A DNA stretch of 64,000 nucleotides from Rugamonas sp. A1-17 (GCA_025548565.1 JAJLPB010000003.1:434001-498000); one strand, 5' to 3'. Shown: positions 25,976 to 35,102, counted from the first letter of the stretch. The notes: generated by a model not told the origin, from the letters alone. Translations and numbers: made by a program.

Positions 25976-28135
25976 ATGAACAAATCTAAGATGCTGTCCC
26001 GGCTCGCGATGATGTTGATGCTGTCCTCCGGCGTGATTGGCGCGGTCCACGCGTCCATGGCCGACCATCACGAGTTCGAGGCCACGCTGCACGCGCCCTT
26101 CGTCGCCGACGGCGCCGACCAGGACCGGCCGGAAGCCCGTACCTTCAAGCTAGCCTTCGACTTCCCGCTGCTTGAGCGCGAGCAGGACGTGCGCTGGCAT
26201 CTGGAGCTGGTCAGCCCGGACGGCGTGGTGGTCCAGCAGTGGCAGGGCGTGCAGCGCATCGCCGGCAAGCCGGTCGACGTCAGCATCGCGTGGGACGGCC
26301 GCGCCGACGGCTTGATCCTGACCGACGGCGTCTACGTGGCGCGCATGCAGGCCGTCACCGGTGAAGAGACGGTCGAACAAAGCTGGGACATCTCGGTGGG
26401 CCGCAATCCGGCGCAGGCTATGCCGGCCTTCAAGGCCCTGCCGACCAACGCCGCTTCCGCGCGCCCGGCGCGCCAGGCCGGCCGCGTGGCGCAGGGCGCG
26501 GTGGCCGCGACATCATCGCTGCCTTACACCATCTACCTCGGCAACCTGCACAGCCAGACCAACCACAGCGACGGCGGCGGCCCGCTGGGCAGCTGCACCG
26601 GCGCGCAGGCGCCGCAAAGCGCGGCGCTGGGACCGGCCGACGCCTACCAGTACGCGATGAACAAGGGCCTCGATTTCCTGATGGCCTCCGAGCACAATCA
26701 CATGTACGACGGTTCCGACAGCACCAACGCATCGGCCGATCCCGCCACCGCCAAGGCGCTGTTCCAGTCCGGCCTGAGCGCCGCCGCCAACTTCAACAGC
26801 GCGCACGCCAACTTCCTCGGCATGTATGGGCTGGAGTGGGGCGTGATCAACAACGGCGGCCATATGAACATCTTCAACACCACCGAGCTGCTGGGATGGG
26901 AGAGCAACAGCAGCGGCCAGCTGATCGCCGACACGCTGACGCCGAAGAACGACTACGCCGCGCTGTACACGCTGATGCGCCAGCGCGGCTACATCGGCCA
27001 GTTCAATCATCCCGAATCGTCCGGCCAGTTCCTGGTCAACGGCACGCCGCTGGGCTACACGGCCGACGGCGACCAGGCGATGGCCTTGTGCGAAGTGCTC
27101 AACACCTCGGCCTTCTCCACCAACACCAGCGAGACCGAGACCGGCCGCAGCACCTACGAAGGCGCCTGCAACAAGGCGCTGGAGGCGGGCTACCACGTTG
27201 CCTTCTCCAGCGACCAGGATAACCACTGCGCCAACTGGGGCGCGTCCTACACCAACCGCACCGGCGTGCTGCTGCCGACCGGCACGCCGCTGACCACCGC
27301 CAATATGATCGCCGCCATCAAGGCGCGCCGCGTGTTCGCCACCATGGACAAGACCTCGCAGCTGATCCTGACCGCCAACGGCCACGTGATGGGTGAGCGC
27401 TTCACCAACAGCGGCACCCTGAACCTGGTGGCCAACTTCGCCAGCAGCAGCGGCAAGACGGTATCGTCGGTGAAGATGTATGAGGGTGTCCCCGGCCGCA
27501 AAGGCACGGTGACGCAGCTGTCGGCCACCGCCAGCACCACCATCACGCCGGCCGTGGGCGAGCACTTCTACTACGCCAAGATCACCCAGAACGACGGTAA
27601 CATCCTGTGGTCGGCGCCGGTGTGGGTCACGCAGACCAGCGGCGGCGGCACCACCACGCCGCCCACCGCCACGCAGTTGATCGTCAACGGCGGCTTCGAA
27701 TCGGGCGCCGCCTCATGGACCGCGACGTCGGGCGTGATCAGCAACGACTCGGGCCAGGCCGCGCATGGCGGCAGCTACAAGGCCTGGCTGGACGGCTACG
27801 GCAGCGCCCACACGGACACGCTGTACCAGACCGTGACGATACCGGCCGACGCCACCAGCGCCACGCTGGCGTTCTGGCTCAAGGTGGTGTCCGACGAGAC
27901 CACCACCAGCACCGCCTACGACACGCTCAAGGTGCAGGTGCGCAGCGGCGCCAACGCGGTGCTGGCGACGCTGGCGACCTATTCGAACCTGAACAAGGGC
28001 AGCACGTATGTGCAGAAGAGTTTCGACCTGTCGGCCTACAAAGGGCAGACGGTGAGGATATACTTCGAAGGTGTGGAAGGTTCGACGGTGTCGACCGCGT
28101 TCCTGATCGACGACGTCACGCTGAACGTGCAGTAA
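25976..28135 (+). CDS. Secreted PHP-domain protein with C-terminal carbohydrate-binding-like module
   Basis: A 719-residue exported protein. The ATG at 25976 begins a signal peptide (MNKSKMLSRLAMMLMLSSGVIGAVHA); earlier in-frame starts would bury it. Residues ~30-165 form a beta-rich domain. From ~185 there is a PHP-type metallophosphoesterase: HSQTNHSDG (192-200, His192 and His197), FLMASEHNH, GQFNHPES and AFSSDQDNH supply the usual His/Asp metal ligands. The last ~160 residues (LIVNGGFESGAASW...) resemble a galactose-binding/jelly-roll carbohydrate-binding module. A Thr/Gly/Pro linker separates the two. The role may be phosphoester or nucleic-acid hydrolysis outside the cytoplasm. It is convergent with the small gene that ends 7 bases on. 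Confidence 0.78.
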   Translation: MNKSKMLSRLAMMLMLSSGVIGAVHASMADHHEFEATLHAPFVADGADQDRPEARTFKLAFDFPLLEREQDVRWHLELVSPDGVVVQQWQGVQRIAGKPVDVSIAWDGRADGLILTDGVYVARMQAVTGEETVEQSWDISVGRNPAQAMPAFKALPTNAASARPARQAGRVAQGAVAATSSLPYTIYLGNLHSQTNHSDGGGPLGSCTGAQAPQSAALGPADAYQYAMNKGLDFLMASEHNHMYDGSDSTNASADPATAKALFQSGLSAAANFNSAHANFLGMYGLEWGVINNGGHMNIFNTTELLGWESNSSGQLIADTLTPKNDYAALYTLMRQRGYIGQFNHPESSGQFLVNGTPLGYTADGDQAMALCEVLNTSAFSTNTSETETGRSTYEGACNKALEAGYHVAFSSDQDNHCANWGASYTNRTGVLLPTGTPLTTANMIAAIKARRVFATMDKTSQLILTANGHVMGERFTNSGTLNLVANFASSSGKTVSSVKMYEGVPGRKGTVTQLSATASTTITPAVGEHFYYAKITQNDGNILWSAPVWVTQTSGGGTTTPPTATQLIVNGGFESGAASWTATSGVISNDSGQAAHGGSYKAWLDGYGSAHTDTLYQTVTIPADATSATLAFWLKVVSDETTTSTAYDTLKVQVRSGANAVLATLATYSNLNKGSTYVQKSFDLSAYKGQTVRIYFEGVEGSTVSTAFLIDDVTLNVQ

Positions 28136-28141
28136 GCGCGC

Positions 28142-28417
28142 TTACTTGGTCCACGGCTGTTCGCGCTTGTTGCTGTTGCGCGCGAACAGCAGCAGCACCG
28201 CGATACCCAGCAATATCAGCTTGTAGTTCACCGGCTCCGGCACCGACACCATGTCGGGCTTTCTGGCCGCCGGCCTGGCTGGTTTGGCGATACCGGAAGC
28301 GCTGGTGGCGTCACTGGTGGCGTGTGCGGCCACCGGCGCCGGTTCCGCCGCATAAGCCTGAATGTTCAACGCGGAGGCGCACAACACCAGCGCCGCTATT
28401 TTGCTCATCAATCGCAT
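28142..28417 (-). CDS. Small exported protein with PEP-CTERM-like anchor
   Basis: A 91-residue protein. An N-terminal signal (MRLMSKIAALVLCASALNIQAYAA) and an Ala/Pro-rich 40-residue spacer are followed by VSVPEPVNYKLILLGIAVLLLFARN: VPEP, a hydrophobic span, then basic residues. That is the layout of an exosortase-sorting signal, although the basic cluster is weak, so it may instead be an ordinary membrane anchor. AAGGA precedes the start. No other function is visible. It lies downstream of the Mn exporter on the same strand, 98 bases away. Confidence 0.7.
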   Translation of the reverse strand: MRLMSKIAALVLCASALNIQAYAAEPAPVAAHATSDATSASGIAKPARPAARKPDMVSVPEPVNYKLILLGIAVLLLFARNSNKREQPWTK

Positions 28418-28515
28418 TCCTTGCCCCTGTCATAATGAAGTGACAAGTATGATAGATTGTTAATTTCTCCGCATCCGTGCGGTAACACACGGAGCGGGAC
28501 ATAAATGACTTGACC

Positions 28516-29091
28516 TTACGCGCCCAGGCTGGACCCGGCGCCCAGCAGCGTCGCCACGCCCAGCACGGCGAACACCAGCGCCGCGATGCCGTGCACCAGC
28601 TTGAGCGAGACGCGGTGGGCGATGCGGTCGCCCAGGTAGACCGCCGGCACATTGGCCAGCATCATGCCGAACGTGGTGCCGCACACCACCGCCACCAGGC
28701 TGTGATAGCGCGCCGCCAGCGCCACCGTGGCCACCTGCGTCTTGTCGCCCATCTCGGCGACGAAGAAGGCGATCAGCGTGGTCAGGAACACGCCGTACTT
28801 CGCCAGCGGCATGTCGTCGTCGTCGATCTTGTCCGGCACCAGCGTCCACGCGGCCATCGCCAGGAAGGACGCGCCCAGCACCCAGCGCAGGATGTCGGGC
28901 CCCAGCAGGCTGGTGATCCAGGCGCCGACCGCCGCGGCGAACGCGTGGTTGGCGATGGTGGCGACGAAGATCGCGGCGACGATGGGCAGCGGGCGGCGGA
29001 ACTTGGCGGCCAGGCAGAAGGCGAGCAGCTGGGTTTTATCGCCGATTTCCGCGAGGGCGACGATACCGGTAGAGACGAGGAAGGCTTCCAT
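28516..29091 (-). CDS. TMEM165/GDT1 (UPF0016) family manganese exporter
   Basis: A 191-residue membrane protein with about six spans and the family's two inverted E-x-G-D-K-T motifs: EIGDKTQ (residues ~15-21) and EMGDKTQ (~112-118), which form the cation site. A PDKIDDDD loop separates the halves. The relatives TMEM165, GDT1 and bacterial MneA move Mn2+ (and Ca2+ in eukaryotes). The yybP-ykoY manganese riboswitch directly upstream on the same strand strongly supports Mn2+ export as the role. Confidence 0.93.
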   Translation of the reverse strand: MEAFLVSTGIVALAEIGDKTQLLAFCLAAKFRRPLPIVAAIFVATIANHAFAAAVGAWITSLLGPDILRWVLGASFLAMAAWTLVPDKIDDDDMPLAKYGVFLTTLIAFFVAEMGDKTQVATVALAARYHSLVAVVCGTTFGMMLANVPAVYLGDRIAHRVSLKLVHGIAALVFAVLGVATLLGAGSSLGA

Positions 29092-29160
29092 GGGATTTTA
29101 AGTAGTACGCGGGCCGGAAACGATTAACCAATGATCCAGGCGCGACTCCGGCCCATCATG

Positions 29161-29285
29161 GCCGCACCTCGATCATGGTCTCGTCAAGTTTTTCAACCAC
29201 CTGCACCACGGTCTGCGGACCGATTATGTTGACACAGGTTCTTGCGCCGGGACGGCGCAAGCCGACTACTCCCCACTTACGGAGC
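29161..29285 (-). ncRNA. yybP-ykoY manganese riboswitch
   Basis: Read on the minus strand, the leader starts with GTAAGTGGGGAGTAG, then a G/C hairpin (CTTGCGCCG...CGGCGCAAG), then TGTCAACATAAT, a second hairpin and GACGAGACCATGATCG. The GGGGAGUAG, GUCAACAUA and ACGAGACC blocks are the conserved core of the Mn2+-sensing yybP-ykoY class. Between the aptamer and the exporter start, CCGGCC segments (29147-29155 and 29111-29117) can pair and may form the expression switch. High Mn2+ would turn on the exporter. The boundaries are approximate. Confidence 0.9.
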
Positions 29286-29290
29286 GAATG

Positions 29291-29339
29291 ATAGCATAGC
29301 CGCACGCATGTACACATCTCCGATACATGGCTATGCTAT
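29291..29339. repeat. Nested inverted repeats in a divergent promoter region
   Basis: ATAGCATAGC (29291-29300) is mirrored perfectly by GCTATGCTAT (29330-29339). Inside them CATGTA (29307-29312) is mirrored by TACATG (29324-29329). The element sits between the riboswitch transcript and the M1 peptidase gene and could be an operator or shared promoter region. Confidence 0.6.
29309..29337 (+). promoter_or_regulatory. Candidate promoter of the aminopeptidase operon
   Basis: TGTACA (29309-29314), a 17-base spacer and TATGCT (29332-29337), each matching 4 of 6 consensus bases, lie about 40 bases before the M1 gene start. They overlap the nested inverted repeats. Confidence 0.3.
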
Positions 29340-29376
29340 TCTGCTTCGCGCTTCAGTCAACATTGAAAAGACCGCC

Positions 29377-31221
29377 ATGCCTATCAAGAAAAAACTGTCC
29401 GCGTTCGTCCTGGCCGCCCTTGCGGCGCTGGGCGTCGCCCATGCCGACCCGCTGAGCTACGCGCGCTACGACCAGGTGCGCACCAGCGACCTGTATCTGG
29501 ACCTGAAGGCCGACTTCGGCCACAAGACGCTGGCCGGCTACGCCGAGCTGACGCTGAACTGGATCGATCCCTCGGCCCGCACGCTGGTGCTGGACACGAA
29601 CGAACTCAATATCGCCAAGGTGCAGGTGCTCAACCCGAACGGCCGCTGGAGCGCCGCCTCCTTCATGCTCGACAAGCCGGACGCCGAGAAGGGCAGGGCG
29701 TTGCGCATCGCGCTGGCGTTCCAGCCGCAGAAGGTGCGCGTGTATTACCGCACCGCGCCGTCGGCCGCCGCGCTGCAGTGGATGTCGCCGCAGCAGACCA
29801 TGTCCGGCAAGCGTCCGTTCATGTTCAGCCAGTCCGAGGAAATCAACGCCCGCTCGTGGGCGCCGGTGCAGGACACTCCGGCCGTGCGCTTCACCTACAG
29901 CGCGCGCATCGAAGCGCCGGCCGGCATGCGCGTGGTGATGAGCGCCGAGAACGACCAGAACGCGACCGGCGCCGGCGGCTGGAAATTCAAGATGGCGCAG
30001 CCGATTCCATCCTACCTGCTGGCGATCGCCATCGGCGAGATCGACGTGCGCACCCTCGGCCCGCGCTCCGCCGTCTACGCCGAACCGGCGCGCATCGACG
30101 CCGCCGCCTACGAGCTGGCCGACACCGAGAAAATGATCAGCGCCGCCGAGGGCCTGTACGGCCCGTACCGGTGGGAGCGCTACGACATGCTGGTGCTGCC
30201 GCCGTCGTTCCCGATCGGCGGCATGGAGAATCCGCGCCTGACCTTCGTCACGCCGACCATGATCGCCGGCGACCGCAGCCTGGTCGACCTGATCGCGCAC
30301 GAACTGGCGCACTCCTGGTCCGGCAACCTGGTGACCAACGCCTCGTGGAAGCACTTCTGGCTCAACGAAGGCTTCACCACCTACGTCACCACCCGCATCG
30401 TCGAGAAGCTGTACGGCGAAGAAGTGGCGGAGATGAACCTGCAGGTCGAGCAGGAGGAGGCGCTGGCCTCGCTGCCGTCGATCCCGGCGGCCAAGCAGGC
30501 CTTGGTCACGCGCGATCCCGACACCAGCGCCGCCAGCTACACCGACAGCGGCCTGGTTTATCCGAAGGGCGCGTGGCTGCTGCGCACCCTGGAGGAACGC
30601 GCCGGCCGCGAGGTGTTCGATCCCTTCCTGCGCGGCTGGTTCGACCAGCACGCGTTCAAGTCCGCCACCACCGACGAATTCGTGGCCTACCTGAAGAAGA
30701 ATTTGCTGGACGCGCATCCGGAAGTGATGTCGCAGGCGGAGCTCGACGAGTGGCTGTACGGCGCCGGCATTCCGGCCAGCGCCAGGCACGCGGCCTCGCC
30801 GCGCCTGGCCGCGCTGGACGCGCAGCGCACCGCGTGGCTGAAGGGCGAGCTGCCGACCAAGGACTTGAACGGCAAGAACTGGATCGCGCTGGAGTGGATG
30901 CACTTCCTGAACGATATCGACGGCAAGGCCAACGCCACGCAGCTGCAGGAGCTGGACCAGGCTTTCGCGCTGGGCAAGAGCGGCAACAACGAAATCGCCT
31001 ACCGCTTCTACCTGGCGTCGATCAAGGCCGGCTACAACGTGCGCGAGCCGCTCAACACCTTCCTGATGAGCGTGGGCCGCCAGAAGTTCGTGGTGCCGCT
31101 GTACACCGCGCTGCTGAAGAATCCGGGCGACCGGGAATGGGCCAAGGCGGTCTACGCCAAGGCGCGCGAGCACTATCACCCGGTCACCCAGGGATCGGTC
31201 GACAAACAATTTAAAAAATAA
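29377..31221 (+). CDS. Secreted M1 family aminopeptidase (LTA4-hydrolase-like)
   Basis: A 614-residue zinc aminopeptidase. The ATG at 29377 starts a signal peptide (MPIKKKLSAFVLAALAALGVAHA); the open frame extends upstream without support. The substrate-recognition motif PIGGMENP is present, followed by HELAHSW and, 18 residues later, NEGF: zinc ligands His308, His312 and Glu331, catalytic Glu309. Length, the GGMEN context and the helical C-terminal part (LDEWLYGAGIPASA) match the leukotriene A4 hydrolase branch of M1. It should trim N-terminal residues from peptides in the periplasm or outside. The next gene starts 2 bases after its stop, so the two are one operon. Confidence 0.92.
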   Translation: MPIKKKLSAFVLAALAALGVAHADPLSYARYDQVRTSDLYLDLKADFGHKTLAGYAELTLNWIDPSARTLVLDTNELNIAKVQVLNPNGRWSAASFMLDKPDAEKGRALRIALAFQPQKVRVYYRTAPSAAALQWMSPQQTMSGKRPFMFSQSEEINARSWAPVQDTPAVRFTYSARIEAPAGMRVVMSAENDQNATGAGGWKFKMAQPIPSYLLAIAIGEIDVRTLGPRSAVYAEPARIDAAAYELADTEKMISAAEGLYGPYRWERYDMLVLPPSFPIGGMENPRLTFVTPTMIAGDRSLVDLIAHELAHSWSGNLVTNASWKHFWLNEGFTTYVTTRIVEKLYGEEVAEMNLQVEQEEALASLPSIPAAKQALVTRDPDTSAASYTDSGLVYPKGAWLLRTLEERAGREVFDPFLRGWFDQHAFKSATTDEFVAYLKKNLLDAHPEVMSQAELDEWLYGAGIPASARHAASPRLAALDAQRTAWLKGELPTKDLNGKNWIALEWMHFLNDIDGKANATQLQELDQAFALGKSGNNEIAYRFYLASIKAGYNVREPLNTFLMSVGRQKFVVPLYTALLKNPGDREWAKAVYAKAREHYHPVTQGSVDKQFKK

Positions 31222-31223
31222 CG

Positions 31224-32819
31224 ATGCTGAAATTCTCCCGTACGTTTTATCGCGCGTCCGCCGCCGCGCTGGTGGTGCTGGCGGTGTCCGTCCCGGCGCT
31301 GGCCGCCGCGCCAGCCTACAACCTCGACGCCGACGTCAAGCTCGCGCTGAAAACCTTCGACGTGCCCGGCATGGCGATCGCCATCGTCAAGGACGGCAAG
31401 GTGATCTCCGCCCAGGGCTACGGCGTGCGCAAGCTGGGCGACCCGACGCCGGTGGATGGCAAGACGCTGTTCGAAGTGGCGTCCAACTCCAAGGCCTTCA
31501 CCGCCGCCGCGCTGGCGATGCTGGTCGACGAGGGCAAGATCGCCTGGGACGATCCGGTCACCAAGCACCTGCCGGACTTCCAGATGTACGACTCCTATGT
31601 CACCGGCGCGATGACGGTGCGCGACCTGCTCACGCACCGCAGCGGCCTGGGTCTGGGCGCGGGCGATCTGCTGTGGTGGCCGACCACCAATTTCAGCACC
31701 GACGAAATCATCGCGCGCCTGCGCTACGTGAAGCCGGCCACCAGCTTCCGCAACAGCTACGCCTACGACAACCTGCTCTACATCGTGGCCGGCAAGATCG
31801 TCGCCGCCAAGGCGGGCAAGCCGTGGGGCGCGGCCATCCACGACCGCATCCTGGCGCCGCTGGGCATGAACGGCACCACCACCAACGTCGCCGGGATGCT
31901 GGCCAGCGGCGACTACTCCGCGCCGCACAGCAAGATCGACGACAAGGCCGCGGTGGTCAAGCCCATGCCGGTGGAGAACGCGGTGGGCGCGGTCGGCATC
32001 AACACCAACGCCGAGGACATCGCGCGCTGGATGACGATGCTGCTGGGCGGCGGCAAGCTGGAAAACGGCACGCAGCTGATCAGCGCCAAGCAGCTCAACG
32101 AAATGTGGTCCGAGCAGACGCCGATACGCATCCGCGAACCGAAACCTGCGCTGGCCGCGACCAAACCCAACTTCGCGGCCTATGGCCTGGGCTTCAGCCT
32201 GCGCGACTACAAGGGCCGCAAGATCGCCATGCACGGCGGCGCGCTGCAGGGCTTTTATTCGACGGTGCTGATGGTGCCGGAAGAGAAGCTGGGCATCGCC
32301 ATCCTGACCAACGCCGAGAACAGCCCGGCGATGGCGTCGCTGTACTGGCGCATCCTGGACCAGTACCTGGACGTGCCGGCCAGCGACTGGATCAAGTTGT
32401 ACGCGGACCAGGAAGCGGCCGCGCACAAGGAGGAGCTGGAGCGGCAGGGCAAGGAGGCCGGCGCGCGCACCGCGAAGTCGACGCCGTCGCTGCCGCTGGC
32501 GTCCTACGACGGCGAGTATGAGGACCCGTGGTACGGCAAGGTGACGATACGCGCCGAGGGCAGGAAGCGCATCATGAGTTTCACCCGCACGCCGGACCTG
32601 ACGGGGGAGCTGGAGCACTTCCAGCACGACACCTTCATCGTGCGCTGGAAGCAGCGCAACCTGAACGCCGACGCCTACGTGACGTTCGCGCTGAACCCCG
32701 ACGCCAGCATCGAGCGCATGAAGATGGCGCCGATCTCGATGGAGACGGATTTCAGCTACGACTTCCGCGACCTCAATTTCACGCCGGTCAAGCCGCCCAA
32801 ATCCGACCCGGCCAAGTAA
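31224..32819 (+). CDS. Secreted beta-lactamase-related serine hydrolase
   Basis: A 531-residue protein of the class C beta-lactamase/penicillin-binding fold. A signal peptide (ends VSVPALAA) is followed by Ser87-x-x-Lys90 in EVASNSKAF, a YDN triad (YAYDNLLY) in place of Tyr-x-Asn, and HGG (AMHGGALQG) in place of the KTG box. The last ~130 residues form the DUF3471-like beta domain often attached to such hydrolases. These enzymes are usually peptidases or esterases; antibiotic resistance should not be assumed. Translation is probably coupled to the M1 peptidase in front. Confidence 0.87.
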   Translation: MLKFSRTFYRASAAALVVLAVSVPALAAAPAYNLDADVKLALKTFDVPGMAIAIVKDGKVISAQGYGVRKLGDPTPVDGKTLFEVASNSKAFTAAALAMLVDEGKIAWDDPVTKHLPDFQMYDSYVTGAMTVRDLLTHRSGLGLGAGDLLWWPTTNFSTDEIIARLRYVKPATSFRNSYAYDNLLYIVAGKIVAAKAGKPWGAAIHDRILAPLGMNGTTTNVAGMLASGDYSAPHSKIDDKAAVVKPMPVENAVGAVGINTNAEDIARWMTMLLGGGKLENGTQLISAKQLNEMWSEQTPIRIREPKPALAATKPNFAAYGLGFSLRDYKGRKIAMHGGALQGFYSTVLMVPEEKLGIAILTNAENSPAMASLYWRILDQYLDVPASDWIKLYADQEAAAHKEELERQGKEAGARTAKSTPSLPLASYDGEYEDPWYGKVTIRAEGRKRIMSFTRTPDLTGELEHFQHDTFIVRWKQRNLNADAYVTFALNPDASIERMKMAPISMETDFSYDFRDLNFTPVKPPKSDPAK

Positions 32820-32820
32820 G

Positions 32821-34545
32821 CTAGACCTGGCTCTCGACCCGGTTGCGGCCATTGTGCTTGGCGCGGTACAGCGCCAGGTCGGCGGCGTGGAACAGGTCGT
32901 CCAGCGCCGCGTGCGGGCCGTGCGCCACGGCCACGCCGAAGCTGGCCGTCACGCGCAGGATATGGCCGTCGTTCAGCGTCAGCGGCTCGCGCGCGATCGC
33001 CTCGCGCAGCCGCTCGGCCAGCGCGCGCGCCGCCTCCATGCCGCAGGACGCCGGCATCACCACGAATTCCTCGCCGCCGTAGCGCGCCACGATCTCGCCG
33101 TCGCGCAGGCTGTCGCGCACCACTCCGGCGATGCGGATCAGCACCTGGTCGCCGGCGTCGTGGCCATAGGAGTCGTTGACCGACTTGAAGTGGTCGACGT
33201 CGAACAGGATCACCGCCAGCGATTCATTGTGCTCGCGCGCGCCGCGCAGGCGCAGGTTGCCGGCCGCGGTGAAGGCGCGCCGGTTCAGGATGCCGGTCAG
33301 GTAGTCGGTGTCGGCGCGCAGCTTGAGCTCCTCGATCAGGCGCACGCGCTCCTGCTCCAGCCGCTGGCGGTCCATGCTGTTGGCGCGCAGCGTCGCCAGC
33401 GCGCGCAGCATGTCGCCGATCTCGTCGTCGCGGCGGGCGCCGGTGGGCGGCGGCGAAAAGTCGCCATTGCCCAGCCGGACCACGGCGCGCGTGGCGCGCA
33501 GCAGCGGGATCACCACGCGCCGCCGCACGATCAACAGCAGCAGCGTGAGCGCCAGCAGGATGGCCGCGCCCACCATCAGGGCCAGCATCAGCTCGCGCCG
33601 CGCCGCCTCGAAGTCGCGCAGGGCCTGGGCCCGCGCCTCGTCCAGCAGCACGTCGCGCAGCGCCAGGATGGGCGCCATGTTCGGCACGTAGCGCTGCGCG
33701 AACTGGCCGGTGTTCATGCCGTAGGGACGGCCCGCGCGGCTGGCCTGCTCGATATCGGCCACCAGCTGCTGGCCGGCGCCGAAGTAGACCTGGTCCATGC
33801 GCGCCACCGCCGCCAGCACGCGCGGCTCGCTGTCGATGTCGCTGCCGGGAAGCTTGATCAGCTGGCGCAGCTGCTCGATGCGGCCGCGCAGGAACTGCAG
33901 GCGCTCATGGTCGCTCTCGGCCAGCGGCCGGGCGGCCGCCAGCGGCACCGTCAGCGCCGAGCCGAGACGGCCCGCGTACTCGCGCAGCTCGACCGTCAGG
34001 CGCGCCTTCATCAGGATGCGCGCGATGCTGGGGTAAACCTGCTCCGAGGCGCGCGTGTAGCCGGTCACGGCGTCGAGCGCCAGCGGCACCAGCGCGAACA
34101 TGCGCTCGACCGCCGCGTCCAGCCGTTCCGGCGTGCGCTCGGGCGGCGGCAGCGCGGCCAGCTGGTCCACCGTCCGGCGCGCGGACGCCAGCGCCGCGTG
34201 CAGCGGCGCCAGCGCGGTGGCGGGGATGGCGTGGCCGGTGTCGGCGGCCAGCTCGTCGCGCAGCCGCGCCAGCGCCAGGTCGGTGTCGGCGCGGGCGCGC
34301 GTCAGCCGCTCGCGGTAGGCCGGGTCGGCCGGCACGCGGTCGCCCAGCACGGCGTTGACCGGGCCGCGTTCGAAGGAGAGTTTTTCTGCGGCCACCATGG
34401 CGCGCTGCATCAGCTGCAACGTCTGGTGGCCGGTGCCGGCGGCGCGGTAATGCAGCCATTCGCCCCACAACAGCCGGCCCAGCATGCCGCACACCAGCAA
34501 CGCCAGCACGGCGCCGGTGAGGGCGAATAATCGGGTTAATCTCAT
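32821..34545 (-). CDS. Membrane diguanylate cyclase (GGDEF)
   Basis: A 574-residue protein. An N-terminal span (ALTGAVLALLVCGMLG), a ~290-residue helical periplasmic sensor, a second span (LMVGAAILLALTLLLLIV) and a HAMP-like helix pair are followed by a GGDEF domain. The catalytic loop is YGGEEF, with the FDVDHFKSVND substrate motif, so c-di-GMP synthesis is expected. The inhibitory site that usually reads RxxD just before it reads RDGE here, so feedback inhibition may be weakened. It ends one base after the convergent serine hydrolase stop. The signal sensed is unknown. Confidence 0.9.
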   Translation of the reverse strand: MRLTRLFALTGAVLALLVCGMLGRLLWGEWLHYRAAGTGHQTLQLMQRAMVAAEKLSFERGPVNAVLGDRVPADPAYRERLTRARADTDLALARLRDELAADTGHAIPATALAPLHAALASARRTVDQLAALPPPERTPERLDAAVERMFALVPLALDAVTGYTRASEQVYPSIARILMKARLTVELREYAGRLGSALTVPLAAARPLAESDHERLQFLRGRIEQLRQLIKLPGSDIDSEPRVLAAVARMDQVYFGAGQQLVADIEQASRAGRPYGMNTGQFAQRYVPNMAPILALRDVLLDEARAQALRDFEAARRELMLALMVGAAILLALTLLLLIVRRRVVIPLLRATRAVVRLGNGDFSPPPTGARRDDEIGDMLRALATLRANSMDRQRLEQERVRLIEELKLRADTDYLTGILNRRAFTAAGNLRLRGAREHNESLAVILFDVDHFKSVNDSYGHDAGDQVLIRIAGVVRDSLRDGEIVARYGGEEFVVMPASCGMEAARALAERLREAIAREPLTLNDGHILRVTASFGVAVAHGPHAALDDLFHAADLALYRAKHNGRNRVESQV

Positions 34546-34739
34546 TGCTACCAGCCTGCATTTCTATTTGCTAGTTGGCAATATGCCATAAAGCGCGGCC
34601 GCTGTGGTTGTTGAGGGCGGCCTCGGGCGTGAAATGAGACGGCTGTGTGCGGCTAATGGTAGGATGGCGGCCTCGCGTCGCGGCACGGCTTATGTGTGGA
34701 TGCAAAGCTTAAATGTTTAATAATTGAGGGAAGAAGAAG

Positions 34740-35102
34740 ATGTCTATGCAACGAGTTATGCTGCGCTCCAAGCTGCACCGGGTGACGGTCACGCAAGCGG
34801 ATTTGAACTACGAGGGTTCGTGCGGGATCGACCAGGATCTGCTGGACGCGGCCGATATCTGGGTCAACGAGAAGATCGAGCTGTACAACGTGAACAATGG
34901 CGAGCGCTTCGCCACGTATGCGATCCCGGGCCTGCGCGGCACGGGCGAGATTTCGCTGAACGGCGCCGCCGCGCGCCGTGCCCAGCTGGGCGACCTGCTG
35001 ATCATCTGCACCTACGCGCCGATGAGCGAAGAGCAGGCTCGCGACTACAAGCCGAAAGTCGTGTTTGTCGACGACCGGAACAAGATCAAAGGCATGAAAT
35101 AA
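34740..35102 (+). CDS. panD: Aspartate 1-decarboxylase precursor
   Basis: A 120-residue pyruvoyl enzyme making beta-alanine from aspartate for pantothenate and CoA synthesis. The self-cleavage site YEGSCGID is intact; cleavage between Gly and Ser creates the pyruvoyl group. GAGGG at 34726-34730 fits the ATG at 34740. A second ATG at 34746 would give the classical numbering (Gly24-Ser25). The gene stands alone, divergent from the GGDEF gene, and a long inverted repeat follows it. Confidence 0.97.
   Translation: MSMQRVMLRSKLHRVTVTQADLNYEGSCGIDQDLLDAADIWVNEKIELYNVNNGERFATYAIPGLRGTGEISLNGAAARRAQLGDLLIICTYAPMSEEQARDYKPKVVFVDDRNKIKGMK

Noticed and set aside
31224..32819. Antibiotic-resistance beta-lactamase
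   Set aside because: The SxxK motif is present, but the Tyr-x-Asn and KTG boxes are altered and a DUF3471-like domain is attached; related proteins are mostly peptidases or esterases.
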